Both the position numbers and the translations under genes were made by a program. Under the pieces are notes generated by a model. It saw only the letters and a list, made by a program, of their open reading frames with translations. It was not told where the DNA came from and made no database searches. This document shows, piece by piece, positions 46,148 to 55,343 of a stretch of 64,000 nucleotides of DNA. The number at the start of each line of letters is the position of its first letter. Positions within the stretch are counted from its first letter, which is position 1. Where the stretch lies: NCBI RefSeq assembly GCF_013285385.1, contig NZ_CP054213.1, positions 1 to 64,000 on the forward strand, given 5' to 3'. This DNA comes from Paramixta manurensis (lineage in GTDB: Bacteria; Pseudomonadota; Gammaproteobacteria; Enterobacterales; Enterobacteriaceae).

Positions 46148-47140
46148 TTACAAAAATGCGCAGTTACGCTTGCGCCACAGCAGATAGCCGAAGTTTTTCT
46201 TTGTTGCGGGAGAGTTATGCACCGAGCCCCAGAGCTGCGTGGTGGTACCAAACGGATGGCAGTCCTCCGTTTCCGGGTACATGTTTACCATCTGGTAACG
46301 CCAGCGCGACTTGGGGATGATCGGAGAGGGATATTCGTGGCAGACGGCGACATCAGCGCCGACACTCTCCATGACCAGCCCTTCCCGGTGCAGCTTGAAA
46401 GCCATTCGCTCACTGACCAGCACCGACGCTTCCAGCGGCGAAAACTCATTGCTGATATAGCCAGTAAACGGATACATACTGCCCTGCGCGCCGGCACACC
46501 AGAACAACGGGTCCAGCGGAAGCCCGGATGTGGATGCCACCGCATCTGCGGCGCAGGCACCCTGTGCCAGCAGGTTGTTGAATAGCGCGACTTCAGGATT
46601 AATTAGCATGGAAAGGGTACTGTCATTCCACAGCGGATCGACTTCGGACAGGTAGGCGATATCCATATCGCCGGTCTGCATACATCCGATACTGGTGATA
46701 ATGTTGAGCCAAGAGATCAGCGGATACTTGTACCAGTGCACATGATAAAACGCGCCGGCGGCTGGCCGGTCACTTTGCCCGCCGGTGCCGGTCCCGGTTC
46801 TGCCCAGGTCAATTTTAAAACCACCCATATTCACCATCACGCCCGGTTCCCGCGTGACGTCAGTCATGGCCATCGGTTCCCAAAAGCCAATGGCCAGCCC
46901 CAGCCGGAACAATATGCCGACCGGACATAACTGAATGGGAGAGGCAGGATTAGGCGTATCCGGATGGTCGCCTGATGCCAGTTTGATGCTCCCGAGCGTC
47001 ATCGGGAACAGGCACTTCCAGCACACGTCGCTGATGGGATTCACCCAGCGACCGTCGCCGGCGTTACCGGAGTCGGCCACTGCATTTTTAGCCAGCATGA
47101 AGGGGCATAAGAGGCACAGAATCAGTATGAGGCGTTTCAT
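46148..47140 (-). CDS. traU: TraU conjugative transfer protein
   Basis: 330 residues. The start at 47140 gives a signal peptide (MKRLILILCLLCPFMLAKNA); the open frame 13 codons upstream does not. Cysteine-rich with typical segments (NPISDVCWKCLFPMTLGSIK, ALFNNLLAQGACAADAVAST, WGSVHNSPATKKNFGYLLWR). Periplasmic protein required mainly for DNA transfer. Overlaps the preceding unknown gene by 4 bp. Confidence 0.95.
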   Translation of the reverse strand: MKRLILILCLLCPFMLAKNAVADSGNAGDGRWVNPISDVCWKCLFPMTLGSIKLASGDHPDTPNPASPIQLCPVGILFRLGLAIGFWEPMAMTDVTREPGVMVNMGGFKIDLGRTGTGTGGQSDRPAAGAFYHVHWYKYPLISWLNIITSIGCMQTGDMDIAYLSEVDPLWNDSTLSMLINPEVALFNNLLAQGACAADAVASTSGLPLDPLFWCAGAQGSMYPFTGYISNEFSPLEASVLVSERMAFKLHREGLVMESVGADVAVCHEYPSPIIPKSRWRYQMVNMYPETEDCHPFGTTTQLWGSVHNSPATKKNFGYLLWRKRNCAFL

Positions 47141-47481
47141 GGTGTCCACGCCCCGGGATTTTTCCGGAGCCAGATACATAACGGTCCGTCTTCGGTGTAG
47201 TGAAAGCAGCCGATAAACCAGCCCTCGCCTGCAGGCCGCGAAGGGGTCCAGCTGCTGCAGTTGCCGCTGGTCCAGAACTGCGCCATGTGTTCGTCCGTTA
47301 TGTCGTTTTCCATCCAGGTCGTTGCGGCCATAAGATTGTTGGTCGTAAGCCAGTTCCTGAAGTCGCTTTTGAGATAAAAGTCGTTATCCGTGGTGGCCGG
47401 ATTAAAAAAATCAGGATGAACCCAGCCGCCCCAGCAGTCGCGCACGACCGGCTGAGCCGTTATTTCAGCGGGATGAGTCAT
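47137..47481 (-). CDS. Unknown protein inserted between traW and traU
   Basis: 114 residues, Trp-rich (CWGGWVHPDFF, SGNCSSWTPSRPAGEGWFIG, CFHYTEDGPLCIWLRKNPGAW), with four cysteines and no signal peptide. F has no gene at this place. Its coupling to traU (4-bp overlap) suggests a role in transfer or its control. The many Trp and Cys residues suggest a small zinc- or nucleic-acid-binding fold, which is a guess. Confidence 0.65.
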   Translation of the reverse strand: MTHPAEITAQPVVRDCWGGWVHPDFFNPATTDNDFYLKSDFRNWLTTNNLMAATTWMENDITDEHMAQFWTSGNCSSWTPSRPAGEGWFIGCFHYTEDGPLCIWLRKNPGAWTP

Positions 47482-47551
47482 AGAGGGGATTCCGTAATGG
47501 CGGCAGCAGTTCTGCCGGGATCAGATGTTAATCAGGCCTGCCTGCGGGGTG

Positions 47552-47595
47552 CAGGCTGAGGCGTACCGCAGCGCAGGCGAGGAACGAACATCCTG
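47552..47595. repeat. Dispersed repeat element, copy 2 (structured)
   Basis: Shares CAGGCTGAGGCGTACCGCAG and GCGAGGAACGAACA with copy 1 at 25417-25459, and similar flanks (GGGGTTAAGG / GGGGTAAGG) follow. It lies in the 47482-47665 gap, the only sizeable gap in this part of the transfer operon. Confidence 0.6.
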
Positions 47596-47665
47596 CGCAA
47601 CGCGGGCAGGGGTAAGGTGTTAAACACGTACGTCAGTCAGGGCTGAAAACCGCGCGTTATGCTGA

Positions 47666-47956
47666 TTATTCTGCATGCGCGCCTTCGTCTTTACCTTCCG
47701 TACGCATGCCGTGGCGCCGCATAATTTCGCCCACGTCTTTATCGGTCAGCGATGCCAGCACGATTTCAGAGCGGACCTCCCCGCTGCAGGCCAGCAGGGT
47801 CTGGAGCGCAGCGCGCAGGACCACCGACTCTGAATAAAGCGGAAACTCTGCGGTCATGCGACGAAGCCCGGACTTGTCATCATCATCCAGCCGTACCTGC
47901 GTGGTGTGACGTTTTACTTTTTGCGGGGCCGTCTGCCCCCGTGCGTTGTGAGTCAT
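47666..47956 (-). CDS. Small basic/acidic protein, possible RHH regulator
   Basis: 96 residues. KVKRHTTQVRLDDDDKSGLR and SESVVLRAALQTLL suggest a ribbon-helix-helix (a beta-strand TTQVRLDDD followed by two helices), as in small DNA-binding regulators. Not present in F at this place. Its ATG overlaps the traW stop (ATGA), so it is made together with TraW. Confidence 0.6.
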   Translation of the reverse strand: MTHNARGQTAPQKVKRHTTQVRLDDDDKSGLRRMTAEFPLYSESVVLRAALQTLLACSGEVRSEIVLASLTDKDVGEIMRRHGMRTEGKDEGAHAE

Positions 47957-48573
47957 TTCAGTGCCACCTCCTCCACTCTGAGCGTCCGGTCGTCCCGCGT
48001 GATGCGCACCGGCGTGTGCTCAAAGCCGAATTTTGTTGTTAACGTGCCGTACTGGTCGAAGTACACCGGCTCATCAAGCGCAATGCTGCTGTCATGGATG
48101 TTGCCGTTCACCAGAATGACCTTAAAGTTCTGCCGCCCGCTGAGCTGCTGTTTCACCCATTTCATTTGCGCCGGATTGTCACCGTCAATAAAGAAGAGCG
48201 TTTCGCTGTACGGCACCTTATCCAGCGGATTAACCTTATCGCCCGCCCGCGCGATAACGTTGCCCCGCATGTCCCGGACGGTTTCCTGCACGGTAAACGT
48301 CGGGTCATAGCTGAATGTCCTTTCCGTTCTGGCCGGCGTCAGCCCGGCTACCGGCGCGGGACGGACGGCGTGCGCTTTCACCCGGGCTTCCGCTTCACGC
48401 TGCAGGCGGTCCAGTTCACCGCTGTCCTTCATGCCCTGCAGCCGCTGCCCGATAAAGGTGAGCAGGTCCGGCTCCGCGATGGGAAACAGATGTCCGATCG
48501 TGCCCAGGTCCTTCGCCCCGGCTGACAGGCTGACCGAGGCGGTCAGCAGCCATACTGCCAGCCCCGCCCTCAT
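47953..48573 (-). CDS. traW: TraW pilus assembly protein
   Basis: 206 residues with a signal peptide (ends LSAGA). KDLGTIGHLFPIAEPDLLTF, DKVNPLDKVPYSETLFFIDG and PVYFDQYGTLTTKFGFEHTP are TraW signatures. A periplasmic partner of TrbC in pilus elongation. Overlaps trbI by 4 bp. Confidence 0.95.
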   Translation of the reverse strand: MRAGLAVWLLTASVSLSAGAKDLGTIGHLFPIAEPDLLTFIGQRLQGMKDSGELDRLQREAEARVKAHAVRPAPVAGLTPARTERTFSYDPTFTVQETVRDMRGNVIARAGDKVNPLDKVPYSETLFFIDGDNPAQMKWVKQQLSGRQNFKVILVNGNIHDSSIALDEPVYFDQYGTLTTKFGFEHTPVRITRDDRTLRVEEVALK

Positions 48574-48995
48574 CGCGCCCCCTGCATCTGGCGAGCAATA
48601 TCTGCCTGTATTTCAGGCGTGATATCCGGCATACCGGAGACCACCGCACCTTTCACCAGGATGACACCGCCGTGCTGACGCTGCCAGTCCGTCAGGCTGT
48701 TATTCAGCGAATGACTGAAGACCTCCGTCAGGTTTTTAGCCGCCGCCTCCGGCAGCGCCGTCTGCGCCGTCTGCTGCTTAAACGCATCAATGGTGCCTTT
48801 CATGTCAAACACCACGGCATCAGGCTGGCTGTACTGCGTGAACAGTAAACTGACGCCGGCGCTCCAGATCATTAACAACAGTGCGGCGGCACCTGTCCGG
48901 AGCGCGCGATTTTTCAGAAAATGGTGTCCCCGGCTTACCGGGGCGCCCGCTTCCGCAGCCTCCTCCGGCGTGGGCTGCGCGTTTTCATTCTGCAT
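48570..48995 (-). CDS. trbI: TrbI inner-membrane transfer protein
   Basis: 141 residues. One membrane helix (TGAAALLLMIWSAGVSLLFT) near residue 40 precedes a periplasmic domain containing VVFDMKGTIDAFKQQ, as in F TrbI, which affects pilus outgrowth and retraction. Located between traC and traW as in F. Confidence 0.9.
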   Translation of the reverse strand: MQNENAQPTPEEAAEAGAPVSRGHHFLKNRALRTGAAALLLMIWSAGVSLLFTQYSQPDAVVFDMKGTIDAFKQQTAQTALPEAAAKNLTEVFSHSLNNSLTDWQRQHGGVILVKGAVVSGMPDITPEIQADIARQMQGAR

Positions 48996-49010
48996 CAGAT
49001 AATCCTCTGT

Positions 49011-51656
49011 TTAAGTCACCGTTAATCCGGCCCACCGCTCCAGTTCCCGCATCTCTTCCTGGTACATGTATGGCTCACAGGCCAGCATGTAGGCGGCCTC
49101 TTCGCTGGTTGCGCCGGCTTTCTGCGCGTCACTCATGTACTGGTAGTCCTCGCCGCGGGTACTGAACATGGCCCGCGTCACCGGATCAACAAAGACGCGG
49201 TGGAACGAACTGTATTCACCGCTGGAGATCATAACGGAGCTGAAACCCGTATCACGCGCCGGCTGGAAGCCGCGGATGACCTGCGTTTCCACTTCGCTGA
49301 ACTGGTCAGGGTTAGCATTAAGATAGGTTTTGAACGCCTTCGCATCCTGCAGCAGTGTGACCTTCGTACCGGAACAGTCCCATGCCGCTGCAGCAGCAGG
49401 GGGCGCGGCCTGGTCTTTCGTACCGGTAAAATCCTTGATGCCCTGCGTAATGGTAATGAACGCGCCGCGATGGCGGCGTACCGTACGGTAGCCGGTTTCA
49501 ATGAAGCGGGCGGCGTGCGGGTTGGAGCCGCTGAACAGGCGCCAGGCCTCGTCGATGATCGCCACTTTCTTGAGGCTGCGCGGCGAGTGGTACATTTTTT
49601 CCTGTATCGCCAGGATGAGCGAGTACAGAATCGCCGACAGCAGGTGTGGGCGGCTTTCCAGACTGAGTAGCTCCAGTACCGTAAAGCGCGTTTCGCCGTT
49701 GAGTGTCGGGTTGTCGGAGTTGAAGAACTCTCCGTCCGCTCCCCAGGTACACCACCGGTCCAGCAGCATAACCAGGTCATTGATGCGGTCGCGTATGGTC
49801 GGCTGGGAGTCATACGTCGTTTTAACCTCCTGCGAAACCATGTATCCCACGACGTCATCGATACGGGCTTTGTTTCCTTTGGCCTCCCAGGCCGCGATAA
49901 CGCCCTTAAGCAGGATACTTTCACTGACTTTATCCAGCGGCTCATTCGGGCTGGCCAGTACTGTCAGCAGCCCCTGAATGCCTTCTGCTGAAACCTTAAT
50001 GTCGGTCACGTTAGCAAAAGGATTAAAACGCAGCGACTCCCCTTCCAGATACTCCCCACCGGCCTGCCGGCAGAAGTTCCGGTAGCTGCCGCCCATATCG
50101 ATAACCCAGCCAAATCCGCCGGCGTTAAGCACCTGGCGCAAAATCTCCTGAATGAAAAAGCTCTTTCCCGCGCCAGTCGTGCCGGTCACCGCGATATTAA
50201 AGTTAGTGGCGCCGTTGCTCTCGCTGAACATATCGAAGAACGCCAGCGCATTACGGTAGGTCGGCAGCGGGCTCCCTGACGGCGCCATCTGCCGCTCGGC
50301 CACAACCGGCATGAGATTCACGGCGTTAAAGCTCTTGCAGCGCAGCGTGGCATTCATGTGCTTCATATCGTCCCATAACCCTTCCTGCATCAGAAAAGGA
50401 AACGTGCACAGCCAGTTACGCAGCTGCTGATAGCGCGGCGTGGATATTTCAAGGTCATTCTTACGGAACACGTTGATTGCCGACAGCTCACACGCCTGCT
50501 GGGCGCTGTCATCATCCGGACAAAACAGCGTCAGATTGAGATTAAAGCTGCACATGGCGATTTCGTTACTCGCCAGCCCCTGCCGCAGATCCCGCCACTC
50601 CTCGTAAGTTCTCTGCGTATTGGGAAAAAGCTTGCCGTAGGACGAGTTCGCCTTTTTGCCCATATCCTGCTCCTTGCGGAACGCTTCGTTCTGGCTGCCC
50701 ACCTGCTCTTCGACGCAGATGGTCCAGCTCAGCATAAAGGGACACGGGATACCGAGGTCAGGGAAACGCATATTCTGCAGATTATCGGCCGCCTGCCAGA
50801 GCGCAAACTGCTTAGGGACCTTGTTCAGCTGCATGTTTACCACGCGTGAACTGGCCACTTTACTGTGGCCTTCATCCCCCATCAGCCGGTCACCCTGCTG
50901 GCGCGCCGTGGTTATCCGGAGATAATCAGGGTGTACTTCCATCTCGGTGCTGTGATCGACGCACTGGCGATGCAGCTCCTGTTCCGGATTCCAGTATTCT
51001 TTGCCCGCCGTCACCTGCCCCGGACGATAATTCAGCTGCTCGCGTAGCACGGTCAGGAACTCTGCAGGCCCCACCCGACGGGTTTCCATATGCGCGGCCA
51101 TCATCGAGACGCGCAATGTTTCACGCATCTGCGCGACCTCATCCATCTTTTTAATACCGCCGGACCCCGGATGGGCATAAATGAGAAACACCCGGTAATT
51201 ACGCAGATAAAGCGGATACTCCCTGTTGTTGACCAGGCCCTTCAGCGCAGAGCGCTCCCAGTAGGCTTTGGTGACAGCGTTCAGTCGCGGCGCCATGTTT
51301 CCTTTCCACATGTCCCGGCTGAGCCCGGTTTCCAGCATGTCACCCACGCATTTGCTCGCCGTCATCAGCACGGTCACAGGCATCTTACGGGGTAACTTTT
51401 TACGTAGCAGGTCGTCAAGCGCCTGCACCACCTGCTGGTTGGCGCCGACGAGGGGGGCCACTTCAAGGATAAAACCGACCGAACGGGTATTAATAAAAAG
51501 CTCGGTTTTTTCATCAAACTCCCGGTAAGGCAGGAGGCTGCTGATGGAGGGATAGTTCAGGTTCTGCTGCAGCAGTTGCCGGGCGGCTTTCGCGCCGCCT
51601 TCGCTACGGCTACTGTTCAGAATGCCTGTCAGGTGTTCAATAACGTCACCGATCAT
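49011..51656 (-). CDS. traC: TraC type IV secretion ATPase (VirB4 family)
   Basis: 881 residues (F TraC 875). Walker A VTGTTGAGKSFF near residue 490, Walker B VAIIDEAWRLF near 690, and a typical end region TRGEDYQYMSDAQKAGATSE. A cytoplasmic or membrane-bound ATPase needed for pilus assembly. No irregularity seen. Confidence 0.96.
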   Translation of the reverse strand: MIGDVIEHLTGILNSSRSEGGAKAARQLLQQNLNYPSISSLLPYREFDEKTELFINTRSVGFILEVAPLVGANQQVVQALDDLLRKKLPRKMPVTVLMTASKCVGDMLETGLSRDMWKGNMAPRLNAVTKAYWERSALKGLVNNREYPLYLRNYRVFLIYAHPGSGGIKKMDEVAQMRETLRVSMMAAHMETRRVGPAEFLTVLREQLNYRPGQVTAGKEYWNPEQELHRQCVDHSTEMEVHPDYLRITTARQQGDRLMGDEGHSKVASSRVVNMQLNKVPKQFALWQAADNLQNMRFPDLGIPCPFMLSWTICVEEQVGSQNEAFRKEQDMGKKANSSYGKLFPNTQRTYEEWRDLRQGLASNEIAMCSFNLNLTLFCPDDDSAQQACELSAINVFRKNDLEISTPRYQQLRNWLCTFPFLMQEGLWDDMKHMNATLRCKSFNAVNLMPVVAERQMAPSGSPLPTYRNALAFFDMFSESNGATNFNIAVTGTTGAGKSFFIQEILRQVLNAGGFGWVIDMGGSYRNFCRQAGGEYLEGESLRFNPFANVTDIKVSAEGIQGLLTVLASPNEPLDKVSESILLKGVIAAWEAKGNKARIDDVVGYMVSQEVKTTYDSQPTIRDRINDLVMLLDRWCTWGADGEFFNSDNPTLNGETRFTVLELLSLESRPHLLSAILYSLILAIQEKMYHSPRSLKKVAIIDEAWRLFSGSNPHAARFIETGYRTVRRHRGAFITITQGIKDFTGTKDQAAPPAAAAAWDCSGTKVTLLQDAKAFKTYLNANPDQFSEVETQVIRGFQPARDTGFSSVMISSGEYSSFHRVFVDPVTRAMFSTRGEDYQYMSDAQKAGATSEEAAYMLACEPYMYQEEMRELERWAGLTVT

Positions 51657-51743
51657 ACCTGTCCCCCCGACGAGCAGTCCTCGTCTCTGAGCCCGCTTTT
51701 CGCTTTATTCCGGCAAGGCTGTTCATAAGGCAGATTCGTTTCA

Positions 51744-52298
51744 TTACTCCTCCTCACTGATGACACGGTAGTCTTCATCCCAGCGTGACTTCTGTTTCAC
51801 AAACTCGACCACGGCAGGCTGATGGAAGCTGTCCTGCTCGTCGACCCAGGGCGCAATCCACAGACGTTGTGTGGCATCCGGGATACGACGGGCATCTACC
51901 TGCCCCGGCCCGCTGTAATCCGCCGGAGTAATGCTGCCTGGCTGCTGCGCGGCAGGCATAATCCGCACTGACGCTATGGACGACGGCTGTGCGGTGGTGC
52001 TGATACCTGTTCCGGCAACCGGACGTGGCGTCAGGGTCGCTGCACTGATTTTGCGCCAGGGACTGATGGCAGGCTTCACGTTGCCAGGCGTCGCCAGCGC
52101 CTCAGCCGCAGCCTTTGGGGGCGCCGCCTTATCCGTGCGCAGGTCATCAAGGCTTTTATGCTTCGACGCAAGACTGCTGGCGTCCGTCATCGAGAGACAC
52201 TGGTCGGTGGCAGTCTTGTTACAGTCAAAGTCGGAGTTCATGCCGGCACAGCCGGTCAGCACGGCGCACAGCAGTGCGCACGCAAGCAGTTTTTGCAT
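51744..52298 (-). CDS. traV: TraV outer-membrane lipoprotein (VirB7-like)
   Basis: 184 residues. Lipobox LTGCAG with the lipidated Cys at 17; FDCNKTATDQCLSM holds the two further conserved cysteines; the C-terminus has RIPDATQRLWIAPWVDEQDS. It forms the outer-membrane core with TraK and TraB. AGAGG lies 8 bases before the ATG. Confidence 0.93.
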   Translation of the reverse strand: MQKLLACALLCAVLTGCAGMNSDFDCNKTATDQCLSMTDASSLASKHKSLDDLRTDKAAPPKAAAEALATPGNVKPAISPWRKISAATLTPRPVAGTGISTTAQPSSIASVRIMPAAQQPGSITPADYSGPGQVDARRIPDATQRLWIAPWVDEQDSFHQPAVVEFVKQKSRWDEDYRVISEEE

Positions 52299-52510
52299 GG
52301 TAATAACCTCTGGTGCGGACGGGCCGCAGATAATGGAGCGGATTAATTAAAACGGTGGGTTAATGCGAAAAGAAACCCCTGGTGATCGAAAACAGCCCTG
52401 GTGTTGGCCGTGAAGATGATGTTTATATGCAACCGGTCCCGTCAGAGAACGTCGGAAGTTGCAACTAATGGAGGTGTAATGAAGGTAAAGTTAAGAACGT
52501 GAAGATAAGT

Positions 52511-52990
52511 TTATTCGTTATCCACCTCGTGAGTCCTGTTTCCTCCTTCATCATGGCCCCGACGGGTAAATCTGAATTCCCGTCGGACAGGCTTCAACAC
52601 AGCTTTTTTTTCCTCATTAAGCCAGTCCACAATAAAAGATCTATCAATATATCCCGCCATATACACCGCATTTTGAAGGTCACGCCATGCAGTCACATCC
52701 TCGTAAGGATAAACCTCAAGCCTGCGGGCAATCAGGTCCTGCCAGTTGAGTGGTTCGCGCATGCGCACGATAACAGCGATAACTGCAACAATAACCGGAA
52801 TAAACAGGGTGCCCGCCCACACACGCCCAAACGATTGTTCGCGCCAGAGAAAAGCAAACACAAGTGCCGCAAACATGCAAATCCACAGCGTCCCCATATA
52901 AGGGGGATAACGCTGGCCCCACTGTTCCACCAGGTATCTTATCTGCGCCAGCTCACGACGGCGGCGGCGGTTTTCAGTTCCGGAAATCAT
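52511..52990 (-). CDS. Two-helix membrane protein between RfaH paralogue and traV
   Basis: 159 residues with two close membrane helices (MGTLWICMFAALVFAFLW and FIPVIVAVIAVIVRMREP) and a charged C-terminal domain. F has traP, trbD and trbG in this interval; no clear likeness is seen to any of them. Expected in the inner membrane. The 52299-52510 gap holds no gene. Confidence 0.65.
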   Translation of the reverse strand: MISGTENRRRRRELAQIRYLVEQWGQRYPPYMGTLWICMFAALVFAFLWREQSFGRVWAGTLFIPVIVAVIAVIVRMREPLNWQDLIARRLEVYPYEDVTAWRDLQNAVYMAGYIDRSFIVDWLNEEKKAVLKPVRREFRFTRRGHDEGGNRTHEVDNE

Positions 52991-53031
52991 TCTTCAGGCT
53001 CCAGCTCATTTGTACGCTCCTCTGCCCCGGT

Positions 53032-53430
53032 TCAAAAACTGGTCCATAAAGGGTATCTTGCCATTCCCCATATACAGCCTATGTAGAATCCCCGTGTTAC
53101 AGCGAGTGACATAAAATTCAGAAAATCGGGTATTTGCTGGCTACAGTAAGTATCAAATACGTAGCACAACAGCGTACCCACCCATATCCCCATGATTAAA
53201 ATCGGGATGTCCCACCTAAAGCAGGGTCTAACGTTCTGAGAACATACCGAAAAGAATGTCGCGATCGAATACAGCAGTCCGGCCCACCAGTCAAACCAGT
53301 GCCAGTGCGGGAGCATCTCACGGTGTATCAGCCAGGCGATGACCGCCAGACTGACACCCAGTTGCAGTGTCATAATCAGGACCGGCAGAGTTGCCAGCAG
53401 GGTTTCATGTCTCAGAATCGTTCTGCTCAT
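53032..53430 (-). CDS. Four-helix membrane protein next to the RfaH paralogue
   Basis: 132 residues, about four membrane helices (LLATLPVLIMTLQLGVSLAV, then WFDWWAGLLYSIATFF, IPILIMGIWVGTLLCYV and FMSLAVTRGFYIGCIWG). Overlaps the end of the RfaH-like gene by 4 bp. No family recognised; occupies part of the traP-trbD interval of F. Confidence 0.65.
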   Translation of the reverse strand: MSRTILRHETLLATLPVLIMTLQLGVSLAVIAWLIHREMLPHWHWFDWWAGLLYSIATFFSVCSQNVRPCFRWDIPILIMGIWVGTLLCYVFDTYCSQQIPDFLNFMSLAVTRGFYIGCIWGMARYPLWTSF

Positions 53431-53939
53431 GCCGCTCTGCCCCGCGCCGAAATGTGAAACCTCAGGTGGCTCTCAACCGGTACCCGGACCTGACGATTCA
53501 TAAGGGTCAGCAGCAGTACTGCGCGCTTCATGCCGTCAGGTTCACACCACACCGCCTCCAGCCCTTCGAAAGCGCCGTCCCGGATAACCACCCGGTCACC
53601 GTCCACAGGCATCTCTGTTGTCAGCGGTGCCCCCTGCCATCCCTGCATGAGCTGTGCTATCACGCTGTCCGGTACCACACTGGGCAGGCCGCCGAAGCTG
53701 ATGAGAGATGAAATCCCGCGCGTGGCCTTAATCGCCGTGGTATGCACAACTTCCGGATCGAAACGCACAAAGATGTAGTTTGGAAACAGCGGCTGCGCGG
53801 TAACGGCCCTGACGGTCCCGTCGCGCAGCCTGACCTCTGAAAATACGGGCAGCAGGCAGGTCACACCCTGACTCTGTAACTGTTGCTCCGCCCGCTTTTC
53901 CTGTGCGAATTTTGTCTGCGCTACGTACCAGTTTTCCAT
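53427..53939 (-). CDS. RfaH-family transcription elongation factor (NusG paralogue)
   Basis: 170 residues. An N-terminal NGN domain (ENWYVAQTKFAQEKRAEQQL; PLFPNYIFVRFDPEVVHTTA, then IKATRGISSLISFGG) matches RfaH closely. A KOW domain follows at 110-165 (GDRVVIRDGAFEGLEAVW). RfaH binds paused RNA polymerase at ops sites and stops termination in long operons, including F tra. A copy inside the tra operon would give a feedback that keeps the distal genes transcribed. F itself relies on the chromosomal rfaH. Confidence 0.9.
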   Translation of the reverse strand: MENWYVAQTKFAQEKRAEQQLQSQGVTCLLPVFSEVRLRDGTVRAVTAQPLFPNYIFVRFDPEVVHTTAIKATRGISSLISFGGLPSVVPDSVIAQLMQGWQGAPLTTEMPVDGDRVVIRDGAFEGLEAVWCEPDGMKRAVLLLTLMNRQVRVPVESHLRFHISARGRAA

Positions 53940-53951
53940 CAGATGCTCCTG

Positions 53952-55343
53952 TCAGTTAATGGTGTCGCCGAGGCGCAGCTGGCTGGCCTGCCGGAGAACT
54001 TCGTCGGGATTAAGTATTGCGGCGGCACCGTCGTTCCCGCTGGCCGACCGGGTCACGGCGGCGGTCTGATGTGCATTTTCCTGCGGGGCTTCCTTTTGCA
54101 GCTTTTCGGTGTCTGCGTCTTCGATGGTTTCAAGCCGGAATCCCTGCTGGAATACCACCGTCACGGCATTACCCGCCCCGATATCAATAACCGGGTGATA
54201 CTGCTCGGCACGCTTGATGTAGTACTGGCTCAGTGTATCGGCGGCTTTATCAGCACCGCCGCCGAAACCCTGTTTGAAGATATCGCCCGTGCCGACCGAT
54301 GCGGTTGCACCGAGGCCCACGCTGGGTGTCGCGGCAGACTTAATGCCTTCACCGAAGCCGGTAAGCAGGCCGGCAACCCCGGCGTTGGCCAGCACCGCGC
54401 CGTTGCGCATCACCGGTTTTCCGCGAATGCCTTCCTTGCCCTGGAAGGAAACGTGGCCGTCAAACGGCATATCAATGTGCTTGCCGTTTTTCAGGATGCA
54501 GCTGATATTTTTTGTACGAACCTCGCCGCGTTCGCTGGAGATATCACCAAACATTTCACCGGTGACACGGCACTGGTCCATGTTGAAGGTTTTGCCGTTC
54601 GGCATCGAAACGTCACCGAGCAGGGTTATCACCACGGGTGAGGTATTTTGCTGACCGGTCACACTGGCGTTGGCGTCAGCCCCCTCTATCATCACCGCCT
54701 CGGAGAATGACCCCGACGGTATCCACGGGAGCTTCGTCTTTTTATCTGTGAGCGCGGCATAAGTGAACGTGTCGCGCCGGAGCCCGCCTACCCGGGCGGT
54801 GCCTGCACCAGGGTAGAACGCCTGTCCCTGTGCCGGATAGAACCCGTTGCCCTGGTTTGCTGATGGCCCGCGTGCCGGGTCGCTGATGCTCCACTGTGCC
54901 GGTCCGGGCGTACCAACCGGAACCGGACCGCCGGCAGGGCCGGTCGTCGGTGATGAACCACCCTGCGCCGGGCCGTCCGGCGTTTTACGACCCTGCGACT
55001 GCTGTGCCTGCATCTGGCTGAGCTGGTCGGTCAGCGTGCCAAGTTGCTTCTTCATATCCGCATTCTGCTGCTGAAGCGTGCTGGTCAGTGATGCCAGGTC
55101 TTTTTCCAGCCCGGCCGTTTTGTTCTGTTGCTGCTGCAGGGCAGACGTGGCGACGCCTTCGGTAAACGAGGTGTTCACGAGCATACCGGTCATATCCGGT
55201 GAAGTTCTGGCGACGGGTTTATTCGCCTCGTCCTGATGGTGCTTGTACGCCCAGATGCCCCCGCCGGTGGCCAGCATGACGGCGGCGGAAACGCCCGCAA
55301 TCATCCACTGCCGGCGTCGGGTGACGGAGTTGATATCAGTCAT
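53952..55343 (-). CDS. traB: TraB (VirB10-like) channel core protein
   Basis: 463 residues. One N-terminal membrane helix (WMIAGVSAAVMLATGGGIWA), a coiled coil at about 75-115 (LEKDLASLTSTLQQQNADMK), a Pro/Gly-rich stretch and the C-terminal TrbI/VirB10 domain. It spans the envelope and joins the inner-membrane part to TraK/TraV. Overlaps traK by 8 bp. Confidence 0.95.
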   Translation of the reverse strand: MTDINSVTRRRQWMIAGVSAAVMLATGGGIWAYKHHQDEANKPVARTSPDMTGMLVNTSFTEGVATSALQQQQNKTAGLEKDLASLTSTLQQQNADMKKQLGTLTDQLSQMQAQQSQGRKTPDGPAQGGSSPTTGPAGGPVPVGTPGPAQWSISDPARGPSANQGNGFYPAQGQAFYPGAGTARVGGLRRDTFTYAALTDKKTKLPWIPSGSFSEAVMIEGADANASVTGQQNTSPVVITLLGDVSMPNGKTFNMDQCRVTGEMFGDISSERGEVRTKNISCILKNGKHIDMPFDGHVSFQGKEGIRGKPVMRNGAVLANAGVAGLLTGFGEGIKSAATPSVGLGATASVGTGDIFKQGFGGGADKAADTLSQYYIKRAEQYHPVIDIGAGNAVTVVFQQGFRLETIEDADTEKLQKEAPQENAHQTAAVTRSASGNDGAAAILNPDEVLRQASQLRLGDTIN

